This document shows positions 8,966-17,764 of a stretch of DNA of 64,000 nt, in pieces; position 1 is the stretch's first letter, and each line of letters opens with the position of its first letter. The position numbers and the translations under genes are program-made. The DNA comes from Flavobacterium okayamense (GTDB lineage Bacteria > Bacteroidota > Bacteroidia > Flavobacteriales > Flavobacteriaceae). The notes beneath the pieces were generated by a model. The model saw nothing but the letters and a program-made list of their open reading frames with translations, was not told the DNA's origin and searched no databases. Location of the stretch: contig NZ_AP024749.1 of assembly GCF_019702945.1 (NCBI RefSeq), forward strand, positions 1,550,001-1,614,000. Reading direction: 5' to 3'.

Positions 8966-9583
8966 ATGACTTATTTTGGTACCAATATAAAAAAAATAAG
9001 ACAAATTAAAGGTCTTAGTCAGCAGGCTTTTGCAGAAATGTTAGATTTAAATAGAGGAGTTATTAGTTCTTATGAAGAAGGTAGGGCCGAACCTAAAATA
9101 GAAACGTTATTACGCATAGCTACACTTTTAGATTTAACCACTGATGAATTAATATCTAAACCGATAACTATTAATAAAATTACCAATTTCAATCACATTG
9201 AGGATTTTATTTCAAAACAGTCAAATGATAATAGTTTAATTAAGGAAATTAATAGCGATGAATCGATAAAACCCATTGACTTGCAAAAAATATTAGCAGA
9301 AGTAAATTGTGTTTTTACAATAGATGATAAAGTTGCAAAAGAAAGTATTTATTCAAAAGGGAACATTTTGTTATTGTCGACTAATCTTGATAAAAATGAA
9401 AAGAATTTTTCTTACTTAGTAATTGACAAAGTTAACGGTAAAAGAATTTTAGATTTTTTTGAAGAAGATAAGGAATCATATAAAATTGTTGGTGTAATTC
9501 AAACTAGTCAAAATATTAGCTTAATTTCTTCTATTCTGAATAGATTAGAGTTAATAGAGTCAAAATTAGATTTAAGAAAATAA
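8966..9583 (+). CDS. XRE-family transcriptional regulator
   Basis: The 205-residue protein has an N-terminal HTH_3 domain (about 5-62; IKKIRQIKGLSQQAFAEMLDLNRG, then ISSYEEGRAEPKIETLLRIA). The linker is followed by a C-terminal domain (about 105-190) whose strands resemble a LexA/S24-type dimerisation fold. I see no convincing Ser-Lys pair, so it is probably not a self-cleaving repressor. It is divergently transcribed from the PspA/flotillin operon across 120 bases with symmetric repeats, so the operon and its own gene are its likely targets. A leader of about 20 bases precedes the ATG. Confidence 0.85.
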   Translation: MTYFGTNIKKIRQIKGLSQQAFAEMLDLNRGVISSYEEGRAEPKIETLLRIATLLDLTTDELISKPITINKITNFNHIEDFISKQSNDNSLIKEINSDESIKPIDLQKILAEVNCVFTIDDKVAKESIYSKGNILLLSTNLDKNEKNFSYLVIDKVNGKRILDFFEEDKESYKIVGVIQTSQNISLISSILNRLELIESKLDLRK

Positions 9584-9614
9584 AAAAAGCCTTTTTGTCA
9601 AAAAGGCTTTTTTT
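9584..9614. terminator. Bidirectional terminator between regulator and secA
   Basis: Stem gccttttt (9589-9596) and aaaaaggc (9600-9607) with a three-base loop, flanked by A-tract and T-tract so it works in both directions. It separates the convergent regulator and secA genes. Confidence 0.85.
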
Positions 9615-9632
9615 ATGAATTTATTTAAACTA

Positions 9633-12600
9633 TTAAGCTTGATGATCTACTAAAATCCATTCTCCTGAAGCTAACATAGATTCAGCTTTTTTGAATTTCA
9701 TAGTTTCACTTTTACCACTCATTACATGTTTAATTGTAACAGTATCGTTACGATTAATTTTTGGAGTCTCACGAACAATAGTTTCTGTAACTTGTTGTTG
9801 TTGAGGTTGTGACGCTTGTTGCCCAGCTTGTCTATTACGAGCTGCAATTTCGTCAGTATTTAAAGATTCTTCTTTAGTTTCAGTGTAATTTTCTTTTTGT
9901 TTTACTTCTTTAGCTTCGCTAATTGTATTAGGGTTTTGAGAAGGTAAATCCGCTTTAAATAAGAAAGAAATAACATCTTTATTTACTTCGTCCATCATTT
10001 TTCTGAATAATTCAAAAGCTTCAAACTTGTAAATTAATAATGGATCTTTTTGCTCGTGAACCGCTAATTGAACAGATTGTTTCAATTCGTCCATTTTGCG
10101 TAAATGTTTCTTCCAAGCTTCGTCAATAATTGCTAACGTAACATTTTTTTCAAAATCATTGATTAAAGTTTTAGCTTCAGAAGTATACGCTTTTTCAAGA
10201 TTGGTTACAATATTTAACGATTTAATTCCGTCTGTAAAAGGAACAACAATTCTTTCGTATTGTCCGTTGTTGTTTTCGTAAACGTTTTTAACAACTGGGA
10301 AAGCTTCTTTAGCACTACGTTCGTTTTTCTCTGTATAATGTTGTAAAGCTGCTTTGTATGTTTTACCAATAATTTCTCTTTCTGTTAACTTGTTGAATTC
10401 ACTTTCTGAAACAGGAGAACTAATTGAGAAAATACGAATTAAATCAAATTCATAATTCTTAAAGTCACTTGCTAACTTGTTATTTTGAACGATTAATTCG
10501 CAAGTATCATACATCATGTTAGCGATATCTACTTTTAAACGTTCTCCATGTAAAGCATGTTTACGACGTTTGTAAACTACTTCACGTTGCGCGTTCATTA
10601 CATCATCATATTCTAATAAACGTTTACGAACACCAAAGTTATTTTCTTCTACTTTTTTCTGAGCTCTTTCGATAGATTTTGTCATCATTGAGTGTTGAAT
10701 AACTTCACCTTCTTTTAAGCCCATACGGTCCATAATTTTAGCGACACGCTCAGAACCGAATAAACGCATTAAGTTGTCTTCTAACGAAACGTAGAATTGT
10801 GAACTACCTACATCTCCTTGACGACCTGCACGACCACGTAACTGACGATCTACACGACGAGAATCATGACGTTCTGTACCAACGATTGCTAAACCTCCTG
10901 CTTTTTTAACTTCGTCAGAAAGTTTAATATCGGTACCACGACCTGCCATGTTAGTTGCAATTGTTACAACTCCAGGTTTACCAGCTTCAGCAACAATTTC
11001 TGCTTCGCTTTTGTGCATTTTGGCATTTAATACGTTGTGATGAATACCACGTATTTTCAACATTCGACTTAATAATTCTGAAATTTCAACCGAAGTTGTA
11101 CCAATCAATACTGGTCTTCCTGCTTGTGAAAGTTTAACAACATCGTCAATTACAGCATTATATTTTTCACGAACCGTTCTATAGATTAAATCTTCTTTAT
11201 CTTTTCTAGCAATTGGACGGTTTGTAGGAATTTCAACAACGTCTAATTTGTAAATTTCCCAAAACTCACCAGCTTCCGTTACAGCCGTACCCGTCATACC
11301 AGACAATTTGTTATACATACGGAAGTAATTCTGTAATGTAATGGTAGCGAATGTTTGCGTAGCTGCTTCAATTTTTACATTTTCTTTTGCCTCAATTGCT
11401 TGGTGTAAACCATCAGAGTAACGACGACCGTCCATAATACGACCTGTTTGCTCGTCTACAATCATAACTTTATTATCCATGATAACATATTCGGTATCTT
11501 TTTCAAATAAAGTATAAGCTTTTAATAACTGCGTAAGCGTATGAATACGTTCCGATTTTACAGAAAAGTCTTTGTATAATTCTTCACGTTTTTCTGCTTC
11601 ATCTTCTTTAGATAGGTTTTCTTTTTCAATTTTAGCAATTTCAGTTCCAATATCAGGTAAAACAAAGAAATGTTCGTCTGTATCTTTAGAAAGGAATTGA
11701 ATACCATTATCGGTTAATTCTACTTGATTGTTTTTTTCTTCGATAACAAAGTATAATGCTTCATCTATTTTATGCATTTCTCTGTTATTGTCTTGCATGT
11801 AAAAATTCTCAGTTTTTTGAAGTAATTGTTTTACACCTTCTTCGGATAAGAATTTAATTAATGCTTTATTTTTAGGTAATGCTCTGTGTGTGCGTAATAA
11901 ATAAAAACCAGCTTCTTTCATGTTTCCTTCTTTGAAGAAACGTTTTGCTTCAGTTAAGCAATCAGTAGCTAGTTTACGCTGTAAGTTAACCAAGTTGTCA
12001 ACTTTTGGTTTTAATTCCATAAACTCATGACGGTCACCATCCACAATTGGTCCCGAAATAATTAAAGGCGTACGTGCATCATCAATTAATACTGAATCGA
12101 CCTCATCGACAATTGCATAATTGTGTTTGCGCTGTACTAAATCATTTGGCCCATGAGCCATATTGTCACGCAAATAATCGAAGCCGAATTCGTTATTTGT
12201 ACCGTAAGTTATATCTGCGTTGTAAGCTTTTCTACGAGCATCAGAATTTGGTTGGTGATTGTCAATACAATCAACTGTCATTCCATGGAACTCGAATAAA
12301 GGTGCTTTCCAAGTACTATCACGCTTTGCTAAGTAATCATTCACCGTTACTAAGTGAACACCATTTCCTGTTAAAGCATTTAAATATAAAGGAAGTGTTG
12401 CTACTAATGTTTTACCTTCACCCGTTTGCATTTCGGCAATTTTACCTTGATGTAAAACCACACCACCAATTAACTGTACATCATAGTGAATCATGTCCCA
12501 AGTGATGGCTTTTCCAGCAGCATCCCATGAATTTGCCCAAACAGCGTTGTCTCCTTCTATTACTATATAAGGTTTTGTAGCTGATAATTCTCTATCTTTT

Positions 12601-13004
12601 GGAGTTGCTGAAACAGTAATTGATGTGTTTTCTTTAAAACGACGAGCCGTTTCTTTTACAACAGCAAAAGCTTCAGGAAGAATTTCGTTCAAAACTTTTT
12701 CAGACAATTCATATGCGTCTGCTTCTAATTGATCGATTTCTGCATAGATATCTTCACGAACATCAATGTCATCAGTTGTTTCTGCTTTTTCTTTTAGAGA
12801 AGCAATTTGATTGTCTTTTTCAGCTCTTGCAGCTTTTATTTTTCCTTTAAATTCAGCAGTTTTAGCTCGAAGTTCATCATGTGAAAGTGCTTTTAGGCTA
12901 CTTTCGAAAGTTTTTACTTTAGCAATTATAGGCTGAATGGCTTTAACATCTTTTTCAGACTTATCGCCAACAAATATTTTTAAAATTGAATCTACAAAAC
13001 TCAT
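9633..13004 (-). CDS. secA: Preprotein translocase ATPase SecA
   Basis: This is a 1123-residue SecA, the motor that drives unfolded proteins through SecYEG. Walker A GEGKT lies near residue 195 and [14 protein letters not shown] near 299. The preprotein cross-linking region follows, and the second helicase half carries [15 protein letters not shown] near 725. It is longer than E. coli SecA (901), with insertions near 320-420 and a Gln-rich linker ([13 protein letters not shown]) near 1065, as in other Bacteroidota. The C-terminus ends [11 protein letters not shown] and lacks the CxCxnCH zinc motif used for SecB and lipid binding. It is monocistronic, between terminators. Confidence 0.98.
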   Translation of the reverse strand: MSFVDSILKIFVGDKSEKDVKAIQPIIAKVKTFESSLKALSHDELRAKTAEFKGKIKAARAEKDNQIASLKEKAETTDDIDVREDIYAEIDQLEADAYELSEKVLNEILPEAFAVVKETARRFKENTSITVSATPKDRELSATKPYIVIEGDNAVWANSWDAAGKAITWDMIHYDVQLIGGVVLHQGKIAEMQTGEGKTLVATLPLYLNALTGNGVHLVTVNDYLAKRDSTWKAPLFEFHGMTVDCIDNHQPNSDARRKAYNADITYGTNNEFGFDYLRDNMAHGPNDLVQRKHNYAIVDEVDSVLIDDARTPLIISGPIVDGDRHEFMELKPKVDNLVNLQRKLATDCLTEAKRFFKEGNMKEAGFYLLRTHRALPKNKALIKFLSEEGVKQLLQKTENFYMQDNNREMHKIDEALYFVIEEKNNQVELTDNGIQFLSKDTDEHFFVLPDIGTEIAKIEKENLSKEDEAEKREELYKDFSVKSERIHTLTQLLKAYTLFEKDTEYVIMDNKVMIVDEQTGRIMDGRRYSDGLHQAIEAKENVKIEAATQTFATITLQNYFRMYNKLSGMTGTAVTEAGEFWEIYKLDVVEIPTNRPIARKDKEDLIYRTVREKYNAVIDDVVKLSQAGRPVLIGTTSVEISELLSRMLKIRGIHHNVLNAKMHKSEAEIVAEAGKPGVVTIATNMAGRGTDIKLSDEVKKAGGLAIVGTERHDSRRVDRQLRGRAGRQGDVGSSQFYVSLEDNLMRLFGSERVAKIMDRMGLKEGEVIQHSMMTKSIERAQKKVEENNFGVRKRLLEYDDVMNAQREVVYKRRKHALHGERLKVDIANMMYDTCELIVQNNKLASDFKNYEFDLIRIFSISSPVSESEFNKLTEREIIGKTYKAALQHYTEKNERSAKEAFPVVKNVYENNNGQYERIVVPFTDGIKSLNIVTNLEKAYTSEAKTLINDFEKNVTLAIIDEAWKKHLRKMDELKQSVQLAVHEQKDPLLIYKFEAFELFRKMMDEVNKDVISFLFKADLPSQNPNTISEAKEVKQKENYTETKEESLNTDEIAARNRQAGQQASQPQQQQVTETIVRETPKINRNDTVTIKHVMSGKSETMKFKKAESMLASGEWILVDHQA

Positions 13005-13029
13005 AATTATAGTATTTCTATAGGGTGTG

Positions 13030-13037
13030 CAAATTTA
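13030..13037 (-). promoter_or_regulatory. secA promoter -7 element
   Basis: caaattta on plus reads TAAATTTG on minus, matching TAnnTTTG. The implied start site is about 20 bases upstream of the secA ATG at 13004. Confidence 0.55.
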
Positions 13038-13040
13038 CAA

Positions 13041-13066
13041 AAAAAAAGCCTCAAGTTGAGACTTTT
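13041..13066 (-). terminator. Terminator after DUF2795 gene
   Basis: On minus, AAAGTCTC-AACTT-GAGGCTTT (one mismatch in an 8-pair stem) is followed by a T-run. It lies 24 bases beyond the DUF2795 stop and just before the secA promoter. Confidence 0.6.
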
Positions 13067-13090
13067 AAATTGTTGCGTTATTATTTTTTC

Positions 13091-13312
13091 TTAGTATTCA
13101 TCCTCATTCCAAAGGTAATCTTCGTCAGTAGGATAATCTGGCCAAATTTCTTCCATTGACTCATAAATTTCACCTTCGTCTTCAATAGACTGTAAGTTTT
13201 CTACAACTTCTAAAGGCGCTCCTGTACGAATCGCATAGTCGATAAGTTCATCTTTAGTAGCTGGCCAAGGCGCATCACTTAAATAAGATGCTAGTTCTAA
13301 TGTCCAATACAT
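13091..13312 (-). CDS. DUF2795 family small acidic protein
   Basis: The 73 residues match DUF2795: YWTLELASYLSDAPWPATKDELIDYA, then a helical pair and a very acidic tail (DYPTDEDYLWNEDEY). The domain resembles small helical modules where a hydrophobic first helix leads into a 'PAxKxELIxxA' motif. The molecular role is not known. It has its own promoter (TATTTTTG on minus at 13335-13342) and its own terminator, so it is expressed independently between secA and the cobalamin gene. Confidence 0.85.
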   Translation of the reverse strand: MYWTLELASYLSDAPWPATKDELIDYAIRTGAPLEVVENLQSIEDEGEIYESMEEIWPDYPTDEDYLWNEDEY

Positions 13313-13334
13313 TTTTTATCGATTTAATTTAGTG

Positions 13335-13342
13335 CAAAAATA
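13335..13342 (-). promoter_or_regulatory. DUF2795 gene promoter -7 element
   Basis: caaaaata on plus reads TATTTTTG on minus, a full TAnnTTTG match. The implied leader is about 18 bases. Confidence 0.5.
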
Positions 13343-13417
13343 ATTTTTTAACTTAAAAAGTCAAGTTTTTTTTGAATTATTTTTAAATAAGTTTAAAGAA
13401 CGTTTATTTACTGATGT

Positions 13418-13990
13418 TTAATCTTTTCTCGGAATCCATTTTACTTCATCAGCGCCTAAATCGTGTGACAACTTTCGTGCCAACACAAATAAGTAGTCAG
13501 AAAGTCGGTTTAAGTAGGTAAGAACACGTTCGTCAATAGGCTCTAATTCGTGTAAATGTACTGCTAAACGTTCAGCTCTACGGCATACACAACGCCCAAT
13601 ATGACAATATGACACTGTAGTGTGTCCGCCGGGTAAGACGAAATGTGTCATTGGAGGTAATTCACTATCCATTTTATCAATTTCAGTTTCAAGATATTGA
13701 ATGTCTTCTTCTGATATGCGATTAATGTTTAATCTTTTTTCACCGTTTTTTAATGTTTCCTTTTCTGGTGGAGTTGCCATTATGGCTCCAACAGTAAACA
13801 ATCGGTCTTGAACTTCTATTAAAATAGCTTTATATAGCGGATTTATTTCTTGATCGCGAATTAAACCAATGTAGGAATTCAGTTCATCAACTGTTCCATA
13901 ACTTTCAATTCGAATATGATGTTTAGGAACTCTCGTTCCTCCGAATAATGAAGTTGAACCTTTATCGCCTGTTTTTGTGTATACTTTCAT
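13418..13990 (-). CDS. Cob(I)alamin adenosyltransferase, PduO type
   Basis: The 190-residue protein transfers the adenosyl group of ATP to cob(I)alamin to make adenosylcobalamin. The N-terminal ATP loop KVYTKTGDKGSTSLFGGTRVP and the later CHIGRCVCRRAERLAV motif (about 128-142) with conserved Arg residues identify the PduO family. Adenosylcobalamin would serve methylmalonyl-CoA mutase, which fits the acyl-CoA carboxylase genes at 44.7-48.3 kb. A perfect 10-bp inverted repeat lies three bases upstream of the ATG. I see no cobalamin riboswitch: the upstream gap is only 72 bases. Confidence 0.95.
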   Translation of the reverse strand: MKVYTKTGDKGSTSLFGGTRVPKHHIRIESYGTVDELNSYIGLIRDQEINPLYKAILIEVQDRLFTVGAIMATPPEKETLKNGEKRLNINRISEEDIQYLETEIDKMDSELPPMTHFVLPGGHTTVSYCHIGRCVCRRAERLAVHLHELEPIDERVLTYLNRLSDYLFVLARKLSHDLGADEVKWIPRKD

Positions 13991-13992
13991 GT

Positions 13993-14018
13993 TTATTGCT
14001 AATAGCTGTTAGCAATAA
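13993..14018. repeat. Inverted repeat abutting the adenosyltransferase start codon
   Basis: ttattgctaa (13993-14002) and ttagcaataa (14009-14018) are perfect complements around tagctg. On the mRNA the hairpin ends three bases before the ATG, so it could mask initiation. The sequence also runs in seven-base steps (attgcta, atagctg, ttagcaa), like other heptad tracts in the window. Confidence 0.75.
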
Positions 14019-14062
14019 GCTTCCAGCATTTTAAAATTTAGCTCAAAGATAAGAAAAGTAGA

Positions 14063-14752
14063 CTACTTATTCTTCACATCTGTTTCGATCATTCCATCAC
14101 GTAAACGAATGATGCGATGTGCATGTGCAGCTATATCTTCTTCGTGAGTTACAAGAATTACAGTATTTCCGTTAGCATGAATTTCATCAAATAAATTCAT
14201 GATTTCTAATGAGGTTTTACTATCTAAGTTTCCTGTAGGTTCATCGGCTAAAATAATCGCAGGTTTGTTAACCAAAGCTCTTGCAACTGCAACACGCTGA
14301 CGTTGTCCACCTGAAAGTTGATTAGGTTTGTGGTCCATTCTGTCATCAAGACCAACTTGTGTTAGTACTTCAGTTGCACGTTCGTTTCGCTCGGTTTTAG
14401 ATTTTCCTGCATAGACCATTGGTAATGCTACATTGTCTAATGCGGTAGTTCTTGGCATTAAATTAAATGTTTGGAAAACGAAACCAATTTCTTTGTTTCT
14501 AATTTCTGCCAATTCGTCGTCATGCATTTCACTTACATGTTTTCCATTTAATACATAACTTCCCGAAGTAGGAGTGTCTAAACAGCCTAATAAATTCATT
14601 AAAGTTGATTTTCCAGAACCAGATGGTCCCATTAGTGCTACGTATTCTCCTTTGTTAATGGTTAAATCAATTCCTTTTAAAACATGAATAATTTCTTCGC
14701 CAAGTGGAAAATCGCGCGTAATTCCTTTAATTTCGATAATAGGTTGTGACAT
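14063..14752 (-). CDS. ABC transporter ATP-binding protein, LolD/MacB type
   Basis: The 229-residue ATPase has Walker [10 protein letters not shown] (42-50), Q-loop FVFQTFNL (91-98), signature [10 protein letters not shown] (146-155), Walker B IILADE (166-171) and the H-loop in VILVTHEE. The short length and the MNLLGCLD...GSYVLNG pattern are those of LolD/MacB/FtsE-class ATPases, which power lipoprotein release or efflux by FtsX-like permeases. No permease gene is adjacent, so the partner must be elsewhere. It is followed by the adenosyltransferase gene after 72 bases. Confidence 0.93.
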   Translation of the reverse strand: MSQPIIEIKGITRDFPLGEEIIHVLKGIDLTINKGEYVALMGPSGSGKSTLMNLLGCLDTPTSGSYVLNGKHVSEMHDDELAEIRNKEIGFVFQTFNLMPRTTALDNVALPMVYAGKSKTERNERATEVLTQVGLDDRMDHKPNQLSGGQRQRVAVARALVNKPAIILADEPTGNLDSKTSLEIMNLFDEIHANGNTVILVTHEEDIAAHAHRIIRLRDGMIETDVKNK

Positions 14753-14773
14753 TATAAAATCAGAATTAAGATT

Positions 14774-14800
14774 TTTAGAATTTAGAATATCTAAATTTTA
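14774..14800. repeat. Heptad-type repeat with internal inverted repeat
   Basis: tttagaa occurs twice head to tail (14774-14780, 14781-14787) and is followed by the complementary tctaaattt. The gap lies between the ABC ATPase and methyltransferase genes. Confidence 0.6.
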
Positions 14801-14830
14801 TATTAATAAGTAGAAGAAGTCAGTTTTTTG

Positions 14831-15658
14831 TTACATTTTAATTCTAGTTTTTTCAAAAAATTTCGAGCTAAAGTTACGTTTTGGATTAATAACAAAATGT
14901 TCTTTTGCTTGTTCTTTTCTAAAGAAAACTATTCCCCATTGAAAAGTATCTATAGTAACTGTAACTTTTGGATGATTTTTTATTTCTGTCCAAGCTTCTT
15001 CCATGTCTTGTGACCAATGAATATCGTCGAAAATCCAAATAGTGTCATTTGAAATCGTAGGTAAAAGCATATTAAAATAATCTAAAGTTGCTTTTTTAGA
15101 ATGATTGCCGTCAAAATAAATTAAGTTGAAAGTTGAAAGTCGAAAGTCTGAAGATTTAAAGTAGGTTGAGAATTCTGTATTGACAAAATCAATAGAATTA
15201 ATATTGATTTTTTTCAATTCTAATTGCGTTTGTTTAATGGTATTTGGGCAACCTTCTAAAGTGGTAATTTTTGCATTCGAATTGCCAGACGCGAGAGCAG
15301 AAGTAGCTAGTCCTAAAGATGTTCCGATTTCTAAAATTTGTTCCGGTTGAAAATAACGAACGATTCGGAATAATAATTTAGCATTTTTAATTGAAATTCC
15401 AGCATTTTTAGCAATAGCACTAATTTCCCTCGTGTTTGATTTAAAAACGCGAGAACCTGCACCAAAATCGGTTACTTTAATGGTGTTTTTATTGTTTAAA
15501 AGCGAATTTCTGTAGTTTTTTAAAATTTCGTATTCAGGATAATTGGTTTTGTCGTAAAAGCATTTGGTAACCAAATCGAATACAAATGGCGAATGCACGC
15601 CATGTTCGTTTTTGGCTTTAAAAAAGAATTTTATATAAGCTTTTATTAAATGATTCAT
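14831..15658 (-). CDS. Class I SAM-dependent methyltransferase
   Basis: The 275-residue protein carries motif I in ILEIGTSLGLATSALA (about 104-120) and later acidic motifs (ITTLEGCPN, LIYFDGNHSKKATLDYF, IWIFDDIHWSQDMEEAW). The DGNHSKKAT and DDIHWS segments resemble the metal-binding loops of the O-methyltransferase family 3/COMT group. The N-terminal 80 residues are helical (KAYIKFFFKAKNEHGVHSPF...FDLVTKCFYDK), a pattern common in flavobacterial homologues. The substrate is unknown. An in-frame tract of seven-base repeats codes for residues about 170-178 (FRLSTFNL). Confidence 0.8.
   Translation of the reverse strand: MNHLIKAYIKFFFKAKNEHGVHSPFVFDLVTKCFYDKTNYPEYEILKNYRNSLLNNKNTIKVTDFGAGSRVFKSNTREISAIAKNAGISIKNAKLLFRIVRYFQPEQILEIGTSLGLATSALASGNSNAKITTLEGCPNTIKQTQLELKKININSIDFVNTEFSTYFKSSDFRLSTFNLIYFDGNHSKKATLDYFNMLLPTISNDTIWIFDDIHWSQDMEEAWTEIKNHPKVTVTIDTFQWGIVFFRKEQAKEHFVINPKRNFSSKFFEKTRIKM
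15125..15152. repeat. Intragenic heptad repeat in methyltransferase gene
   Basis: On plus the tract reads gttgaaa, gttgaaa, gtcgaaa, gtctgaa. The unit is seven bases, so loss or gain of one unit would shift the reading frame. The same unit (gtcgaaa) recurs at 18070-18104 in the glycosyltransferase gene. Confidence 0.8.
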
Positions 15659-15717
15659 TTTTTAGTGATTTGCTTCTCCAGTTCGCCTTAAAAAAGGCTC
15701 GTGTGTGTAAAGTGGCT

Positions 15718-15753
15718 AGTAATTAGCTTGCTGTTCACTATTTACTAATTACT
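15718..15753. repeat. Heptad-type inverted repeat downstream of ABC-F gene
   Basis: agtaattag (15718-15726) pairs perfectly with ctaattact (15745-15753). Between and within the arms lie heptads ttcacta, tttacta, attactt. It is adjacent to the ABC-F stop codon. Confidence 0.7.
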
Positions 15754-15756
15754 TTT

Positions 15757-17646
15757 TTATTCCATTTTAGAACTCAAATCAAACCAACGTTCTTCTTTTT
15801 CTTCTAACGATTGAATGATTTTTTGCAATTCGTTTGCTTTTGTTTCTATTTGCTTCGCCTGTTCGCTTTCGCTCGAGTTATCATCAGCTACTTTGCCTTC
15901 AGCAAATTCGGCTTCAATTTCTTTTTTCTTGAATTCTAAATCTTTGATTTCACGTTCAATTTTTTGAAATTCTTTTTGCTCATTAAAGGTTAAACCAGCT
16001 TTAACTTGTTTTTCTTTCCAGGATTTAGCATTTGCCGATTCTATTTTTTCTTCTTTAACCGGTTCAGCGGAATCTTCATAGGTTCTAAAATCAGAATAGT
16101 TTCCAGGAAAATCTTCAATTTCACCATTGCCTCTGAATACAAACAAGTGATCTACAATTTTGTCCATGAAATATCGGTCGTGACTTACTACTAACAAACA
16201 ACCCGGATAATCCAACAAGAAGTTTTCTAAGACATTTAAAGTCACGATATCCAAATCATTCGTTGGCTCATCGAGTATCAAGAAATTCGGATTTTGAATC
16301 AAAACCGTACACAAATACAAACGTTTCAGTTCACCACCGCTTAGTTTTTCAACGTAATCATATTGTTTTTTGGCATCAAATAAAAAACGTTCCAATAATT
16401 GCGAAGCCGAAATAATTTTTCCTTTGGTCAACGGAATGTATTCGCCATATTCTTTAATGATGTCGATAACTTTTTGTTGTGGCTTCGGGTTGATTCCGCT
16501 TTGCGTGTAATATCCGATTTTCATGGTGTCACCTACGATTACTTTTCCAGAATCGGGTTGTATACTTCCAGTAATAATATTTAAAAAAGTAGATTTTCCA
16601 GTTCCGTTTTTACCGATGATGCCCACACGTTCACCCCGTTGAAACGAATAGTTGAAATCTTTCAGAATCACTCTGTCTTGGAAACTTTTATTGATTTTTG
16701 CCAATTCAATAATTTTGCTTCCCATGCGTTCCATATTAATTTCCAACTCTACCACATTTTCTTTTCGGCGACTCATGGCTTTTTCTTTAATTACGTAAAA
16801 ATCATCTTGACGCGATTTTGATTTTGTAGTACGCGCTTTTGGTTGGCGACGCATCCATTCCAGTTCTTTAACGAATAAATTTTTAGCTTTGTCAACGCTT
16901 GCATTTTCAGAAGCTATGCGCTCTTCTTTTTTCTCTAAATAATACGAATAATTGCCTTTATATTGGTATAATTTTCCGTTTTCGAGTTCTAAAATTTCGT
17001 TACAAACACGTTCTAAAAAGAAACGGTCGTGCGTAACGATAAATAAGGTTAAATTTTCTTTCGCAAAATAATCTTCTAACCATTCGATCATTTCTAAATC
17101 TAAATGGTTAGTTGGCTCATCTAAAATTAAAAAATCAGGTTTATTGATTAAGATGATTGCCAATGATAATCTCTTTTTTTGTCCACCCGAAAGATTTTTA
17201 ACTTTCAGTTTTAAATCATCTAATTTTAGTTTAAATAAAATTTGCTTGTATTGCGTTTCAAAATCCCAAGCATTATGACGATCCATGTTGTCAAAAGCCT
17301 TTTGATAAGCCTCTTCATCATCAGGATTTTCAAGTGCTTTTTCGTATTGCGCTATGACTTTTAACGTATCATTATCGCTTGCGAAAATACTTTCCTCAAT
17401 CGTTAGTTCAGGCTGTAAATTATCATTTTGAGATAAAAACGCCATTTTAATGTCTTTACGAACAATAACCTGACCGCTATCGGGTTCGTCTAAACCCGCC
17501 AACATGTTCATGATTGTTGTTTTTCCTGAACCATTTTTGGCGATAAAAGCGATTTTTTGATCTTTATTGATACCAAATGAAATGTTTTCAAACAAAACGC
17601 GTTCGCCGTATGCTTTGGATATATTTTCGACTGAAAGGAAGTTCAT
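15757..17646 (-). CDS. ABC-F family ATPase (Uup/EttA class)
   Basis: I start at the ATG at 17646 (MNFLSVENISKAYG), which fits the family better than an ATG ten codons upstream. The product is 629 residues with two ATPase domains: Walker A KNGSGKTT near 38 and GKNGTGKST near 345, signatures LSGGQKKRLSLA near 155 and LSGGELKRLYL near 435. The inter-domain linker is basic (WMRRQPKARTTKSKSRQDD). The C-terminal region is a Lys/Glu coiled coil like that of Uup. There are no membrane segments: ABC-F proteins act on ribosomes. It reads as a housekeeping Uup-like protein, not an obvious resistance factor. Confidence 0.92.
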   Translation of the reverse strand: MNFLSVENISKAYGERVLFENISFGINKDQKIAFIAKNGSGKTTIMNMLAGLDEPDSGQVIVRKDIKMAFLSQNDNLQPELTIEESIFASDNDTLKVIAQYEKALENPDDEEAYQKAFDNMDRHNAWDFETQYKQILFKLKLDDLKLKVKNLSGGQKKRLSLAIILINKPDFLILDEPTNHLDLEMIEWLEDYFAKENLTLFIVTHDRFFLERVCNEILELENGKLYQYKGNYSYYLEKKEERIASENASVDKAKNLFVKELEWMRRQPKARTTKSKSRQDDFYVIKEKAMSRRKENVVELEINMERMGSKIIELAKINKSFQDRVILKDFNYSFQRGERVGIIGKNGTGKSTFLNIITGSIQPDSGKVIVGDTMKIGYYTQSGINPKPQQKVIDIIKEYGEYIPLTKGKIISASQLLERFLFDAKKQYDYVEKLSGGELKRLYLCTVLIQNPNFLILDEPTNDLDIVTLNVLENFLLDYPGCLLVVSHDRYFMDKIVDHLFVFRGNGEIEDFPGNYSDFRTYEDSAEPVKEEKIESANAKSWKEKQVKAGLTFNEQKEFQKIEREIKDLEFKKKEIEAEFAEGKVADDNSSESEQAKQIETKANELQKIIQSLEEKEERWFDLSSKME

Positions 17647-17693
17647 TGTTAATTTGATGATTTGAAAATGAGTCAATTTGAAAATTGATTGTG

Positions 17694-17701
17694 CAAAAAT
17701 A
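17694..17701 (-). promoter_or_regulatory. ABC-F gene promoter -7 element
   Basis: caaaaata reads TATTTTTG on minus. A possible -33 (caa, 17725-17727) lies 23 bases upstream, which is long. The implied start site is near 17688. Confidence 0.45.
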
Positions 17702-17764
17702 CTTTATTTCTTATTAAAAATTTTCAAATTTTCAAATTGGTAAATTTTCCCATTATATTTGTGC

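Noticed and set aside
13991-14062. Cobalamin riboswitch upstream of the adenosyltransferase gene
   Set aside because: Only 72 bases are available and none of the B12-box pattern is visible; only a simple inverted repeat is present.
15757-17646. ABC-F protein as a dedicated antibiotic-resistance factor
   Set aside because: Linker and C-terminal coiled coil match the housekeeping Uup class, with no inducible leader.
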